Source of the DNA: Caldilineaceae bacterium
GTDB lineage: Bacteria; Chloroflexota; Anaerolineae; Caldilineales; Caldilineaceae
Direction: 5' to 3'
NCBI GenBank assembly: GCA_026645575.1
Contig: JAPKMW010000061.1
Location: forward strand, 5,211 to 69,210
DNA: 64,000 bases
Shown here: positions 27,303 through 37,470 of the stretch, piece after piece
How the letters are laid out: each line of letters begins with the position of its first letter
Numbering within the stretch: position 1 is the first letter of the stretch
The notes under the pieces: model-generated
What the model saw: only the letters and a program-made list of their open reading frames with translations
Databases searched by the model: none
Told to the model about the DNA's origin: nothing
Translations under genes and position numbers: made by a program

Positions 27303-28113
27303 AGTGTAGCTCCTTAAAGAACTGTTTCATCGCAGCGGCCACAGCCCGTGGCTGTTCAATAGAAGGCAGATGGCCGGCCTGGTAGATCAACTGAAAGCGG
27401 GCATTCGGCAGGGCCACCGCCAACTCCCGGCCCAAGGCCGGCGGCGTCGCCATGTCTTCCTCGCCGCAGAGCACCAACGCCGGAACATGAATGCTTTTCA
27501 CAACTTCCCGTAGATCGGCGTCGCGCAAGGCTTCACAGGTTGCGGCATAGCCTTCTGCCGGGGTGCGGGTCAACATATTAGAATAGCCGCAGTAGGTGGC
27601 TGGAGCAACGGTTGAAAACGACTGGGAAAACCAACGGCCCAGAATCAGCGGCGCAATTGCGGCTAATCCCTCTTGCCGCACAAGCGTACTGCGTTCCGTC
27701 CAGGCATCGGCTGTGCCGATCCGGGCGCCGGTGTCACACAGCACCAGGGCATGAACCCGCTCCGGGTATTGGTGGGCAAAATCGAGCGCGATCATACCGC
27801 CAACTGAGACGCCGATCAAAATGGCGGACGGGACTTCTAGCACGGCCAGCAAACCGGCCAGATCCTGGGTGTGGTCGCGCAAGGTATACGGCCCCGGCGG
27901 GCAGTCGGAGAGGCCATGCCCCCGTTTATCGTAACGAACGATGGGAAAATCTTCCGCAAAGTAGGAAATGACGCCATCCCAAATGCGCAGATCACTGCCA
28001 AGGGAATTGATAAAAACGAGCGGGATGCCGGTGAGCAGAGCATTGGTGAATTGCCCATCGAGCCGGTGGTGGATGGTCCGGGAATCGACGGAGGCAAAGC
28101 GTGTAATTGACAT
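27295..28113 (-). CDS. pcaD: 3-oxoadipate enol-lactonase
   Basis: 272 residues from the ATG at 28113 (a TTG at 28134 is an alternative). It is an alpha/beta hydrolase: oxyanion region FINSLGSDLRIWD, nucleophile Ser103 in GVSVGGMIAL, catalytic Asp near LVLCGEEDMATPP, and His in YQAGHLPSIEQP. The NSLGSD and YDKRGHGLS blocks are specific to PcaD. It hydrolyses 3-oxoadipate enol-lactone to 3-oxoadipate. It is the first gene of the operon and faces the pobA relic. No pcaB cycloisomerase, transferase or thiolase gene is in the window. Confidence 0.92.
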   Translation of the reverse strand: MSITRFASVDSRTIHHRLDGQFTNALLTGIPLVFINSLGSDLRIWDGVISYFAEDFPIVRYDKRGHGLSDCPPGPYTLRDHTQDLAGLLAVLEVPSAILIGVSVGGMIALDFAHQYPERVHALVLCDTGARIGTADAWTERSTLVRQEGLAAIAPLILGRWFSQSFSTVAPATYCGYSNMLTRTPAEGYAATCEALRDADLREVVKSIHVPALVLCGEEDMATPPALGRELAVALPNARFQLIYQAGHLPSIEQPRAVAAAMKQFFKELHYV

Positions 28114-28205
28114 AGGCGCTTCTTTGATTGACAATAGGTTGGTAGCTTCTTATGCGTCCAATTGTACCAGTGTACCCACAATTTAGAAATTTACCTGGGG
28201 GGCTT

Positions 28206-28662
<457 letters not shown>

Positions 28663-28672
28663 GAAAAAAGTT

Positions 28673-29782
28673 ATGTCCAAAATAAACCCACCCTTCCGCG
28701 CCGACCACGTCGGCAGTTTACTCCGTCCAGCGGCGCTCCTCGCCGCCCGCGCCCAATTTTATGATGGCATCATGAGCAAAGCCGAATTGCGCCAGCTTGA
28801 GGATGAACAAATTGCCATTGCCGTGAAAAAGCAGGAAGCGCTCGGTCTGCGTAGCATCACCGACGGCGAATTTCGGCGCGCCTTTTTTCATCTCGACTTT
28901 CTGGAGCAAGTGGAAGGGGTCACGGTCAGCGGGGCTATTGCCGCTAGTTCCGACGCCCAGACCAAAGTGGGTTTTACGCCACCTAAGTTAAGCGTAACCG
29001 GCAAACTGCGTCATGTGCGTAACATCCAGGTCGCTGATTTCAATTACCTCAACGCACAGGTGAGTCAGACACCGAAAGTCTGCATCCCCTCGCCGACGAT
29101 GGTTCATTTTCGCGGGGGACGGGCGGCCATTGATATTACCGCCTATCCCGACATGGAGCAATTTTTTGCTGATTTGGCCCAATGCTACCGGGATGAGATC
29201 GGCGCCCTCTACGCCGCCGGTTGTCGCTATCTCCAATTGGATGACACCAACTTGGCCTATCTCTGCGATCCCAAAATGCGCGCCGGCGCTGTGGAACGGG
29301 GTGACGACCCCAACGAATTGCCCCGCACCTACGCCGCGCTGATCAACGCCGTCATTGCTGACCGCCCGGCTGACTTGACCGTCTGCATCCATCTCTGTCG
29401 CGGCAACTTCCGCAGCACCTGGTTTGCCGAAGGGAGCTATGAGCCGGTGGCCGAAGTGCTGTTTAACGACCTACAAGTGGATGGCTACTTCCTGGAATAT
29501 GATGACGAACGCTCCGGTGACTTCGCCCCCTTGCGCTTTGTGCCACCGAACAAGACAGTTGTACTGGGGCTAGTCACCAGCAAGGTGGGCCAACTGGAAA
29601 ACCAGCGCGATCTCATTCAACGGGTTGAGGACGCCGCCCGCTATATGCCGTTGGATAACCTCTGCCTCAGCCCACAGTGCGGCTTCTCCAGCACGGTGCA
29701 TGGCAACGAGATTACCGAAGATGATCAATGGCGTAAATTGGCATTGGTGGTGCAAACTGCGCAGACGATCTGGGGCAAGTGA
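28673..29782 (+). CDS. MetE-like cobalamin-independent methyltransferase
   Basis: 369 residues from the ATG at 28673 (AGGA upstream). It matches only the C-terminal catalytic half of MetE: FRADHVGSLLRP near the start, and the zinc ligands His/Cys in HLCRGN (about 239-241), Glu in YFLEYDD (about 275) and Cys in SPQCGFSS (about 335). Stand-alone proteins of this type move a methyl group between a small donor and a thiol. Without the N-terminal folate domain, the donor may not be methyl-folate polyglutamate. It lies 10 bp after the pobA relic and could be read with it. Confidence 0.82.
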   Translation: MSKINPPFRADHVGSLLRPAALLAARAQFYDGIMSKAELRQLEDEQIAIAVKKQEALGLRSITDGEFRRAFFHLDFLEQVEGVTVSGAIAASSDAQTKVGFTPPKLSVTGKLRHVRNIQVADFNYLNAQVSQTPKVCIPSPTMVHFRGGRAAIDITAYPDMEQFFADLAQCYRDEIGALYAAGCRYLQLDDTNLAYLCDPKMRAGAVERGDDPNELPRTYAALINAVIADRPADLTVCIHLCRGNFRSTWFAEGSYEPVAEVLFNDLQVDGYFLEYDDERSGDFAPLRFVPPNKTVVLGLVTSKVGQLENQRDLIQRVEDAARYMPLDNLCLSPQCGFSSTVHGNEITEDDQWRKLALVVQTAQTIWGK

Positions 29783-29787
29783 GTTTA

Positions 29788-30534
29788 TTACGATACCCGT
29801 TGCCAGCGTACCTGCCCCAACAGTCGCACGGTGAGGTAGGCAATCGTCAAAAAGCTGGAAAAAAGTAAGGTCACGACCAATGTACGCGGATAAGCAAACG
29901 GGTCGGTCAAACGGGGCAGAATGTCGGCGGCCAGCAAGTGGGGATTCGCAAGAACATCCCAACTGTTCCAGCGCAAAAAGCGCCCCAGATAGATGCCGAA
30001 ACCGCTCATGACCAGAGTGATGCAGACAACCAGCAGACTGACTACCCGGTTGTATTGTGTCGTCAGCACATCCTGGACAATCCAGAGCGCGACAATAGCC
30101 AGGATCAAGCCATTCCAGGCAAAGGAAAAGATGAGCATCAGATCATACCAGAGCGGCACCTGCTGTCGTTCGCTCAGGTGCAAAAAGTCGGTGACCAGAT
30201 AGGGCGCATTGGGAAAGAAGAGGAACCAGCCCAGTAAGAGTGGCCACTGCAACACTTTAAAGCGGGGCGCATATTGGTGCAACACCCAAAGCAACAGGGC
30301 GCTGATCAGCGGCAGCCAGGCCAGAAAGAGATTCCAGATCAGAAAGCGGTAGGTATGGTTACCGTCGGTGTAATAGACCCGCATCCCCCAGATGCCGATG
30401 CTTAACCACGAGGAAGCGCAGAGAACAACCAGCAGCGGCAGCTTATCCAAATGTTGATGCCAGTATCCAACTTTGGACACAATTTTCGGCGCAACTTTGG
30501 ACGTTGATACGGTTTGTAAAGAATATAGATCCAT
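29788..30534 (-). CDS. DUF1361 membrane protein
   Basis: 248 residues from the ATG at 30534 (AGGGG upstream), with six to seven hydrophobic segments. The motifs FLIWNLFLAWLPL, WFLFFPNAPYLVTDFLHL, PLWYDLM and RWNSWDVL are diagnostic of DUF1361. The function is unknown. The family is found near cell-envelope genes in several phyla. It converges on the MetE-like gene with 5 bp between the stops. Confidence 0.85.
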   Translation of the reverse strand: MDLYSLQTVSTSKVAPKIVSKVGYWHQHLDKLPLLVVLCASSWLSIGIWGMRVYYTDGNHTYRFLIWNLFLAWLPLISALLLWVLHQYAPRFKVLQWPLLLGWFLFFPNAPYLVTDFLHLSERQQVPLWYDLMLIFSFAWNGLILAIVALWIVQDVLTTQYNRVVSLLVVCITLVMSGFGIYLGRFLRWNSWDVLANPHLLAADILPRLTDPFAYPRTLVVTLLFSSFLTIAYLTVRLLGQVRWQRVS

Positions 30535-30588
30535 AGTTCCCCTTTCCAAGTACGTAAAAGAACGTAGATTCTACGCTTTTTGTTCCAG

Positions 30589-30657
30589 CAAGCCATCGCG
30601 CGTAGCCGCGCCCAGGGGGTCCGGGTAGGTGCGGCTACGCGCAGGCTTAGTAGTTAC
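30589..30657. repeat. TAGTTAC-family hairpin (copy 2)
   Basis: An imperfect palindrome (gcgcgtagccgc / gcggctacgcgc) ends in AGGCTTAGTAGTTAC. It sits between the divergent starts of the DUF1361 and MBL genes, where a promoter rather than a terminator would be expected. Confidence 0.75.
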
Positions 30658-30683
30658 CCACCAAGAAAGTAGTATTTGCACCA

Positions 30684-31580
30684 ATGACCTATACAAGAAC
30701 AATCGGCGCGATCACTTGTCATCTCATCGACGATGGCACGCAACCGGTCGATGGCGGCGGCTTCTTTGGCGTCGTCCCCCGGTCTCTCTGGCAACGGGTG
30801 ATCCCGCCGGATGAGAATAATCTGATTCCCAGCAAAACTCGTTGTCTACTCATTGAGTCCGACGCCGGCTTGATTTTAGTCGATACGGGTAATGGCGACA
30901 AATTGTCGCCTAAAGAGCGCGAGCGCTTTGGCTACACTGGTCGTACTGATCGGTTGGTGAAGGGTCTTCGCCAGGTCGGCTATGCACCAGAGGATATTGC
31001 CCTTGTGGTGCTGACCCATCTTCATGCCGACCATGCCGGCGGCGCCACCCGTTGGGATACGCCGGATCACAGCCCCGGTCATGTCATCCCCACCTTTCCA
31101 CGGGCGCGCTACCTGGCCCAACGGCTCGATCTGGCCGAAGCCAGCTTTCCCAACGAACGTACGCGCGCCACTTTTCATGCTCATAACTGGCAACCGCTGA
31201 TCGACCGGGGGATGCTAGAGGTGGTTGATGGCCCGTTACGGATCGCGACTGGCGTGCGCACCGATATGGCGCCGGGCCATACCGCCGCCTTGCAGATGGT
31301 CTGGGTTGAGGATGGCGGCGAAAGTCTGCTCTTCCTGGGCGACGCCTGTAGCTGGGCCGCGCACATGAATCGCCTCGCCTGGGTGCCGGCCTTTGACATC
31401 TTTCCCCAGACCAGCATTGAAACCAAACGGCGCATTGCCCAAGATGCTGCCGAACGCAATACCTTGCTTGTCTTCCAACATGACGCGCAGGTGGTAACAG
31501 GGCGGCTGGTGGCTGGCGCACGCGGGCTGGAGGTGCAACCCGAAATCACGGAAGAAGCTTGGCGTGATCATGCTTTCTAA
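30684..31580 (+). CDS. MBL-fold metallo-hydrolase
   Basis: 298 residues. The metallo-beta-lactamase zinc motif is LTHLHADHAGG near residues 112-122, with the later His in APGHTAAL, Asp in FLGDACSW and His in FQHDAQV. The TRCLLIESDAGLILVDTGNGD opening is that of quorum-lactonase or glyoxalase-II-like enzymes. The substrate is unknown. The gene is monocistronic, with no close functional neighbour. Confidence 0.85.
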   Translation: MTYTRTIGAITCHLIDDGTQPVDGGGFFGVVPRSLWQRVIPPDENNLIPSKTRCLLIESDAGLILVDTGNGDKLSPKERERFGYTGRTDRLVKGLRQVGYAPEDIALVVLTHLHADHAGGATRWDTPDHSPGHVIPTFPRARYLAQRLDLAEASFPNERTRATFHAHNWQPLIDRGMLEVVDGPLRIATGVRTDMAPGHTAALQMVWVEDGGESLLFLGDACSWAAHMNRLAWVPAFDIFPQTSIETKRRIAQDAAERNTLLVFQHDAQVVTGRLVAGARGLEVQPEITEEAWRDHAF

Positions 31581-32041
31581 TGATAACTACATTACGCCAA
31601 GCCTTGGACGACGGCTACAGGTCAACGGTTTTTCTTTTGCCATTGCCTTTGCTATAATCCAACCCGCAGCCAACTTCCCTCTGCTGATTAACCAACGCGG
31701 CATCGCTTATGCAAAAATTTTCGTAACTACTAAGCTCTTAGCCGGTCCGTGACCGGCGCCCCCATCGCTGGTCACGGACCGGCTAAGAGCGGGCTTGGTA
31801 GTTACAAATTTTCAATTGAAGCGGATTACTTGGGTGAGTTTCATGCTGCAATGCAATATGATTTTGAGGAGAACGATTATCAGGGCGAAGACCCCTCTAC
31901 CGGTTTCTATACGGCCCTGGCGCAGCTTTCGCATGGTTTGACAACAGGGCAATTGGGATGGCGCGTCATTGACCCAAGCCAGCCCATCTATTATCACCCT
32001 CGGCATCCTTGCTTAATTTATCATTCTAGAAGGAACTCTCT
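31581..32041. other. Intergenic stretch: extended -10, hairpin and unassigned reading frame
   Basis: An extended -10 (TGCTATAAT, 31650-31658) is followed by the copy-3 hairpin (31723-31805). Then a reading frame without recognised homology contains FHAAMQYDFEENDYQGE and QLGWRVIDPSQPIYYHP, and runs into the epimerase start. It may be a small gene or a fragment. It has no ribosome site I can see, so it is not called as a CDS. Confidence 0.4.
31723..31805. repeat. TAGTTAC-family hairpin (copy 3)
   Basis: It begins GTAACTACTAAGC and ends GCTTGGTAGTTAC, with an inner palindrome around gccggtccgtgaccggc. It is one of the longest members, with a partly duplicated core. Confidence 0.85.
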
Positions 32042-33085
32042 ATGCACATCTTAATTACGGGCATTTCCGGGCGCATTGGCGCCAATCTTGCCAAAGCACT
32101 GTTGGACGCCGGCCATCGTGTGCGCGGCTTAGTGTGGGCCAATGACCGCCGTTCGGAAAAGCTGGCCGACTTGCCGGTCGAGCTGGTCGAAGGGACGATC
32201 ACCAACCGGGCGGATGTCGATGCAGCAATGGACGGGGTGGACGCCGTCTGTCACCTGGCGGCGGCCTTTCAGGGGGGCGGCCCCTTTACCAACGAACAAT
32301 ACTTTGAGATCAATGTGCGCGGCACCTTTAACATGTTGGAAGCGGCGCGGCAACAGCCCAAGCCGCTGCAACAGTTCTTCTACGCCAGCACCGACGCCAT
32401 TTATGACAAGTATGTCCCTGGCGGCATGACCGAACCGATTTGCGAAGATACCATGAAGATCGCCCCAGGCAGTCAATATGCGCTGACCAAATATCTGGGT
32501 GAGGAACTGGCGCTCGGCTATCACCGCAACTTTGGGCTGCCGGTGACGGTCTTCCGCTTTGCCCTGGCTGTGGCAGGCGATGAGATTTTGGATTTTCCGC
32601 AATTCTACCTATCGCACTGGCTGAAAAGCTACGAAAAGTTAACCACACCGGCGGCAGCCAAAGTCTATAAACAGTTACAGGCGCTGCGTCCCGCTGATGA
32701 TGCGGCGGCGCAACGCTGTTTACTTATTGCCCGCGATGAACATGGCCGTTCCTACAAAAAACATATTGCCGATGTGCGCGACATTGTCCAGGGCTTTACC
32801 GATGGGCTGGGAAAAGCCGGCGCCATTGGACAGGTTTTTCAACTGGCTGCGCCCACGCCTTATACCTGGGCAGAAACTATTCCCTACCTGGCAGCCAAAC
32901 TAGGGGTGGACTATGTTGATGTCAACCTGGCCGACCATGTGCCGACCTTCTACGAATTTGATATGAATAAAGGCCGGCAGGGCTTTGGCTACCGGCCTCG
33001 TTGCGACATCTTCGCCATGATCGACGACGCCATTGCCTTTCGGCAGGGCGCAGCGACTGGTGTGATTCCCACGCATCTTCACTAG
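32042..33085 (+). CDS. NAD-dependent epimerase/dehydratase (extended SDR)
   Basis: 347 residues. The cofactor site is ILITGISGRIGANLAKAL (TGxxGxxG), and the catalytic pair is YALTK around residue 146, with Ser/Thr in YASTDAIYD. The rest follows the UDP-sugar epimerase plan, with an insertion of about 40 residues (LKSYEKLTTPAAAKVYKQLQ). It probably acts on a nucleotide sugar or related diol, but no sugar cluster is adjacent. AGAAGG lies 10 nt before the ATG. Confidence 0.82.
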   Translation: MHILITGISGRIGANLAKALLDAGHRVRGLVWANDRRSEKLADLPVELVEGTITNRADVDAAMDGVDAVCHLAAAFQGGGPFTNEQYFEINVRGTFNMLEAARQQPKPLQQFFYASTDAIYDKYVPGGMTEPICEDTMKIAPGSQYALTKYLGEELALGYHRNFGLPVTVFRFALAVAGDEILDFPQFYLSHWLKSYEKLTTPAAAKVYKQLQALRPADDAAAQRCLLIARDEHGRSYKKHIADVRDIVQGFTDGLGKAGAIGQVFQLAAPTPYTWAETIPYLAAKLGVDYVDVNLADHVPTFYEFDMNKGRQGFGYRPRCDIFAMIDDAIAFRQGAATGVIPTHLH

Positions 33086-33094
33086 TACAAAGCG

Positions 33095-33165
33095 GCGGAA
33101 GTAAGACAGTAGTTCAGTAAGACAGTGACTGACTGACTGTCCTACTGAGTTACTGTCCCACTGAT
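33095..33165. repeat. Inverted array of AGTAAGACAGT words
   Basis: Words agtaagacagt and their complements (actgtcctact) face each other immediately after the epimerase gene. It could act as a terminator-like hairpin, but it lacks a T-run. Confidence 0.7.
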
Positions 33166-33303
33166 TTTCGATTGGTTTATTTGTGCCGTTGTGTACTAGT
33201 GACCTGTCGCAACTGGTGAAATATACCAACAAGCGCCAGGCAGGCACCCTTTGTACACGAGTAATGGGTTCCTTCCTGTGCTGCTCGTGAGCATATTGCG
33301 CGG

Positions 33304-33495
33304 TTAGCTTGTTGCGGTTGACTGATCGGCAGCCGGATCGGCAGTAGCGCCACGCCGTTGTAGTTGTTGCTCCAGGCTTTTCACGCGTGTCAGCAAATCC
33401 TGTACATGCAATAGCAGTTGACCAATGGCCTGCTCGGAGCTGATGGCGCTTTGTTCCCAGCGTTTGATTAGTTGCGGCAATTCGTAGCGACTCAT
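33304..33495 (-). CDS. Small coiled-coil protein (63 aa)
   Basis: 63 residues, MSRYELPQLIKRWEQ at the start, with a heptad pattern (LLLHVQDLLTRVKSLEQQLQ) over residues 26-48 and a polar Ala/Thr tail. AGGAGA lies 8 nt before the ATG, which supports a real gene. No family is recognised. It could be a small adaptor or oligomerisation factor. Confidence 0.65.
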   Translation of the reverse strand: MSRYELPQLIKRWEQSAISSEQAIGQLLLHVQDLLTRVKSLEQQLQRRGATADPAADQSTATS

Positions 33496-33937
33496 AACGG
33501 CGTCTCCTGATGAATAATCAGTAGTCCGCAGTCCTAAGTCCTAAGTCCTAAGTCCTAAGTCGTCTCTGCGACCATTGCGATCTACTGATAATGATTTTTA
33601 ACATGGATTACATTTTACACGCTTGTGTTTCTAATGGTACAATTGGACGTGTATAATGTCAAATCAAAAATGTTGCAAAATGATGATTGCTGTTACGTAC
33701 CAGGAACGCCAGCATCCTGCCGGTCTGCCGCTAGGGATGGCGGTGTGTTCCCGATGCGCAACAGCAGATGATAACCAGGATTGACAGCACATAATGGGAA
33801 GAGTAGTGGGAAAAGCAATGGGAAGAGCAACAGCCACAACAATTATTTATAGCGCAAGACAGCGTGACCCATTTTCACCGTGTCACTTTGTGTCTTTTCA
33901 AGGATGGAGTGAATGGGAAAGGGGCTGGGAAAAAAGA
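33496..33937. other. Intergenic stretch with two repeat types, no gene seen
   Basis: A block of GTCCTAAGTCC words lies at 33518-33560. A degenerate copy of the 18510 palindrome (same tcctgccgg loop, arms mutated) lies at 33705-33755. A TATAAT at about 33652 could be part of a promoter, but no gene follows it on the plus strand. Confidence 0.6.
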
Positions 33938-34423
33938 TTACTGCGCCTCGCCGTAAGTAAAACCGGCCTTTTCGGCGATCAGGCTGAGGTATTTAGAGGT
34001 GGAGCGGCGCGGGGTATAGGCGTTGGTCTCCCAGTCGCTGATGGTCTGCTGCCGCATCCCCAACTTGTCAGCCAGTTCGGCTTGCGAAAGGCCCAAATGA
34101 TGACGCAACGCCTTGACCAGTTCACCATCCCAGAGGATCGTGTCGCCTTCGCGGCGAATCTGGTAGACACGCCCCGGCTTGTAAAAGGTTACTTGTTCAT
34201 TGGCCATATCGATGGTCTGGACATGGTAGCCGGCATTCATCCAGGAGACGGCCTGCACAGCGCCACGGCTGCGGTTGCTCCACCAGGCGCGCTGGGTGCG
34301 CGCCGACGGCGGCAGTGGCGCGCCGACCATAGCCTCAATGGCAGCAAAGGTGAGGGTGACAGTATCCTCATGCTGTTGGCGTAGATAGAGATATAGTGCT
34401 TGATATTTGTTGCCCAAACTCAC
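33938..34423 (-). CDS. XRE-type HTH protein with N-terminal DUF7662-like domain
   Basis: 161 residues from a GTG at 34423. Residues 3-80 (YQALYLYLRQQ, LTFAAIEAMVGAPLPPSAR, WWSNRSRGAVQAVSWMNAGY) resemble a domain usually found alone or next to nuclease or restriction genes. Residues 99-155 are a Cro/C1 helix-turn-helix (LRHHLGLSQAELADKLGMR, QQTISDWETN). It probably binds DNA through both halves. It is not linked to a toxin gene, so it is likely a free-standing regulator. Confidence 0.75.
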   Translation of the reverse strand: MSLGNKYQALYLYLRQQHEDTVTLTFAAIEAMVGAPLPPSARTQRAWWSNRSRGAVQAVSWMNAGYHVQTIDMANEQVTFYKPGRVYQIRREGDTILWDGELVKALRHHLGLSQAELADKLGMRQQTISDWETNAYTPRRSTSKYLSLIAEKAGFTYGEAQ

Positions 34424-34621
34424 TATGCGGCGTCCTCACCATTGCCTGCTTGATTATCCATAAAAAGTGAAACCGTTGTTTCATCGACTTGCAAAAGCGT
34501 TTATGACTTACCTTTGGCTAACGGGATAACCGTATTACTACTATTGTAGCGCAAACCAGAGATGTACACAAGCGTGAATGATGGTAGAACAAAAACGCGC
34601 CTTTTACAAACTTTCTGCATT

Positions 34622-34687
34622 GATAACACGCAGCCCGCTCCTAGCCGCACCCCCACGGGTGCGGCTAGGAGCGGGCTGCGTAGTTAC
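34622..34687. repeat. TAGTTAC-family hairpin (copy 4)
   Basis: cagcccgctcctagccgca and its complement flank a short loop, and TAGTTAC follows. It is a near-perfect stem of more than 20 bp in the gap upstream of the XRE gene. Confidence 0.85.
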
Positions 34688-34765
34688 CTCAAGGCTTTGT
34701 TAGCACTGTAGTGCGTGAATGGATCGAAGAATGGCTCGACCTTCCGGCTTGAGTTTTCGTTAGCG

Positions 34766-34798
34766 ACACTTGTCAGGTTTTGACAACCTGACAAGTGT
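34766..34798. terminator. Terminator-like hairpin at the oxidoreductase 3' end
   Basis: A perfect 14-bp stem (acacttgtcaggtt / aacctgacaagtgt) with a 5-nt loop lies 15 bp past the stop of the minus-strand molybdopterin enzyme. A TTTT follows on the plus-strand side, so the orientation of termination is uncertain. Confidence 0.6.
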
Positions 34799-34812
34799 TT
34801 TACCGCTGGCGC

Positions 34813-37113
34813 TTACGCCATCGCCATCTCAGCAACCGTGGGCAGCACCAAAGCCGCTTCTGTATACTCACCATTTGCTACCGGCTCCACCCAGACCACT
34901 GCGTCATAAAAAATCGCGCCGCCGCCCATATCCGTCTCCCCCGGTGGGGTGATCTGGTTGATGTTGCGCCCATCGCCGCTAAACTTATTCCACCAGACCC
35001 CCGGCGCCAGCACCGTCCCCGGCACAATGTTTTCCGTCACCTGCGCCGTCAACCGCACCTGACCATACTCATTCCAAACCGCTACCCTCGCGCCCTCTTC
35101 AATCCCCCGCTCCGCCGCATCGACCGGATGCACCCACAAAAACGGCTCCTTCTCCCGCCCCTGAAAACGCTCCAGGTTGGCAAAGGAACTGTTGAGGAAG
35201 GAGTGGGCCGGGGGCGAGATGCAGACCAGCGTGCTAGGTGCTGCGTGTTGCGTGTTGCGTGTACCATTTCGCAACACCTCCTTCTCTCCCTGTCTTCTGG
35301 TCTTCTTGTCTTCCTGTCTTCCTGTCTCCTCATCTTGCCACGCCGGCGGCGTATAGGTGGGCAATGGGTCGTAGCCGTCGCGCGCCATGCGTTCGCTGTA
35401 AAATTCGCATTTGCCACTGGGGGTGGGGAAGTTGCCTTCGGCAAAGAGACGGTGGGGGCTGGGCAGGTTGAGCCGGGCATAACCATCCTGCATGAGCTTT
35501 TCCCAGGTGACGCCGGCCAGGTTGGGATGCTTTTGCGCGCCGACAAAGGTGCGCAGGATCGTTTCGTCATCTTCCTGGAAGCAAGGTTCAGTGTAGCCCA
35601 TTGCGGCGGCCAGGCGACGGAAGATTTCGCTGTTGGGTAGACTTTGCCCTACCGGCGCAATGGCTGGGCGGTTGAGGCCGATGTAGGTATGACCATACGC
35701 GCGTTGTAGATCCCAATGTTCCAACTGCGTTGTCGCCGGCAGCACATAGTCGGCGTAGTCGGCAGTATCGGTCTGGAAATGTTCCAGAACCACGGTGAAG
35801 AGATCCTCACGGCGTAGCCCTTCGAGAACCGACGCTTGATCCGGCACAACGGCGGCCGGGTTACAGTTATAGACAATCATGGCCTTGACGAACGGCCCAG
35901 CTCCCTCCGGCGTTGGCACAGGGCTAACCGGGCGAGGGTGATGGTGGGCACGAGCCAGACGGGTGCGATCCAAACTCAAAGCGTCGCCCAGGCGATTCAT
36001 GTTGATCGAGCGCGGTCGGCGCCCCGCCAGCAGATCGGGCCGATAGAGACCGAACTTGGTCATGTGGCGCGCAAAGCCGCTGGTGCTGAGTTGAATGCCG
36101 CCGCCATAGTGGCGCCAGGCGCCAACCAGCGCCGGTAGACAGGCAATCGTGCGCACGGCCATACCACCGCCGGTGTGCCGTTGTAGGCCATAGTTGATGC
36201 GAATGGCAGATGGTCGCGTAGTCGCGTAGTCGCGGGCGAGGTCGCGGATACGGTCAGCGAGAATGCCGGTAATTGCCGCTGCTCGCTCCGGCGTCCAGTC
36301 GGCGACGCGTTCGGCAAGGTCGGCAAAGCCAAAGGTATAGCGTTCGATATAATCGACATCATGCAGATTCGTCTTGATAATCTCGTGCATCAACGCCAGC
36401 GCCAGGGCGCCGTCGGTGCCGGGACGAATAGCGATCCACTCGTCGGCAGCCTGCGCCGTGCGCGTGCGGGCGGGGTCGATGACGATAACGCGAGCGCCGG
36501 CTTTGCGCGCGTCCTGGATAAAGGGCCAGAGGTGAAGATTGCTCGTCAGCGTATTACTGCCCCAGATCAAGATCAACCGGGAATGGGCGAAAGATTCGGT
36601 TTCCATGCCTTCAGACGCGCCAATGGTGTAGGAATAGCCTTCAAAACCGGCTTCGGAGCAGATGGTGCGGGCCAGTTGGCTGGCTCCCATGCGGTTGAAA
36701 AAACGGGAAGCCACGCCTTCGCCCTGGAGAAAACCCATCGTGCCCGCATAGGAATAGGGTAACACCGCTTCCGGGCCATAGCGGGCAATCACCCCCTTTA
36801 GGTTGGCGGCAATATCGGCGATGGCTTCGTCCCAACCTACCGGGCGGAATTGGCCACTGCCCTTGGGACCGACCCGTTTAAGCGGCGTCAGCAAGCGATC
36901 GCGGTGATAGGTGCGTTCGAGATAGCGATCAACCTTGCCACAGAGCCGCCCCTGCGTTACCGGGTGGTCAGCGTGGCCCCAGATGTCGATAGCTTTGCCG
37001 CTGAGGCGGTCAACAGCCACCTGCCAAGTACAGGTGTCGGGGCAATCATGGGGACAGGCGCCGGTGGTGATGTCCACTTCAGGGTTACCGGCGTAGAGTG
37101 TAATTTTTGACAT
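34813..37113 (-). CDS. Molybdopterin-dependent oxidoreductase, DMSO-reductase family
   Basis: 766 residues. Cys20, Cys24, Cys28 and Cys57 form the [4Fe-4S] motif. The rest follows the catalytic-subunit plan: [45 protein letters not shown], and a C-terminal molybdopterin-dinucleotide domain ([16 protein letters not shown]). No Tat signal is visible, so it should be cytoplasmic. The reaction is unknown and no electron-transfer subunit is beside it. Residues about 592-626 ([18 protein letters not shown] and following) come from an in-frame repeat between the two last domains. Confidence 0.85.
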   Translation of the reverse strand: MSKITLYAGNPEVDITTGACPHDCPDTCTWQVAVDRLSGKAIDIWGHADHPVTQGRLCGKVDRYLERTYHRDRLLTPLKRVGPKGSGQFRPVGWDEAIADIAANLKGVIARYGPEAVLPYSYAGTMGFLQGEGVASRFFNRMGASQLARTICSEAGFEGYSYTIGASEGMETESFAHSRLILIWGSNTLTSNLHLWPFIQDARKAGARVIVIDPARTRTAQAADEWIAIRPGTDGALALALMHEIIKTNLHDVDYIERYTFGFADLAERVADWTPERAAAITGILADRIRDLARDYATTRPSAIRINYGLQRHTGGGMAVRTIACLPALVGAWRHYGGGIQLSTSGFARHMTKFGLYRPDLLAGRRPRSINMNRLGDALSLDRTRLARAHHHPRPVSPVPTPEGAGPFVKAMIVYNCNPAAVVPDQASVLEGLRREDLFTVVLEHFQTDTADYADYVLPATTQLEHWDLQRAYGHTYIGLNRPAIAPVGQSLPNSEIFRRLAAAMGYTEPCFQEDDETILRTFVGAQKHPNLAGVTWEKLMQDGYARLNLPSPHRLFAEGNFPTPSGKCEFYSERMARDGYDPLPTYTPPAWQDEETGRQEDKKTRRQGEKEVLRNGTRNTQHAAPSTLVCISPPAHSFLNSSFANLERFQGREKEPFLWVHPVDAAERGIEEGARVAVWNEYGQVRLTAQVTENIVPGTVLAPGVWWNKFSGDGRNINQITPPGETDMGGGAIFYDAVVWVEPVANGEYTEAALVLPTVAEMAMA
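35235..35338. repeat. In-frame repeat insertion in the molybdopterin oxidoreductase gene
   Basis: Two short-word blocks, gcgtgttgcgtgt and cttcctgtcttc, are read in frame as a Lys/Arg/Glu/Gln-rich linker. Homologous enzymes have no such segment at this point, as far as I recall. Confidence 0.75.
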
Positions 37114-37228
37114 AAAAACCTCAGGATGATAAGTAGTTGGCGCGCCTCTGGTTAGGGAACTAGCAACTTACCCAATCCATCAGACGCCTAAAGCCGATTA
37201 TAGCGTACTTTGACAGAAAAATGTCAAT

Positions 37229-37254
37229 TTGACTATACACTTGACAGGTATAAT
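37229..37254 (+). promoter_or_regulatory. Candidate glnA promoter
   Basis: A perfect TATAAT at 37249-37254 lies 217 bp before the glnA start. TTGACT at 37229-37234 is only 14 bp upstream, so the -35 may be weak or replaced by an activator. Confidence 0.5.
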
Positions 37255-37264
37255 GACATATTGC

Positions 37265-37281
37265 TTGTGCAACTTGCACAA
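37265..37281 (+). promoter_or_regulatory. Perfect palindrome TTGTGCAA-C-TTGCACAA
   Basis: An 8-bp inverted repeat around one base lies 10 bp downstream of TATAAT, where a repressor would block initiation or clearance. The regulator is unknown. It does not match the GlnR/TnrA consensus as I know it. Confidence 0.55.
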
Positions 37282-37470
37282 TTTCAAATCTCAACCTTTA
37301 GCCAACTTGCCGATAGTCTTACGTTAATAATTCTTTTACACTAAGTGGGAATTGCTAGTGTACGATTTCACAAAACCGATCTATCGCTTTTCCTTAGATA
37401 TTGTTTTGTGCCAAACCATTATCTAATTCTCATAAACCCAGAAATCCAACGTGAACCGGAGGAAAATCGT

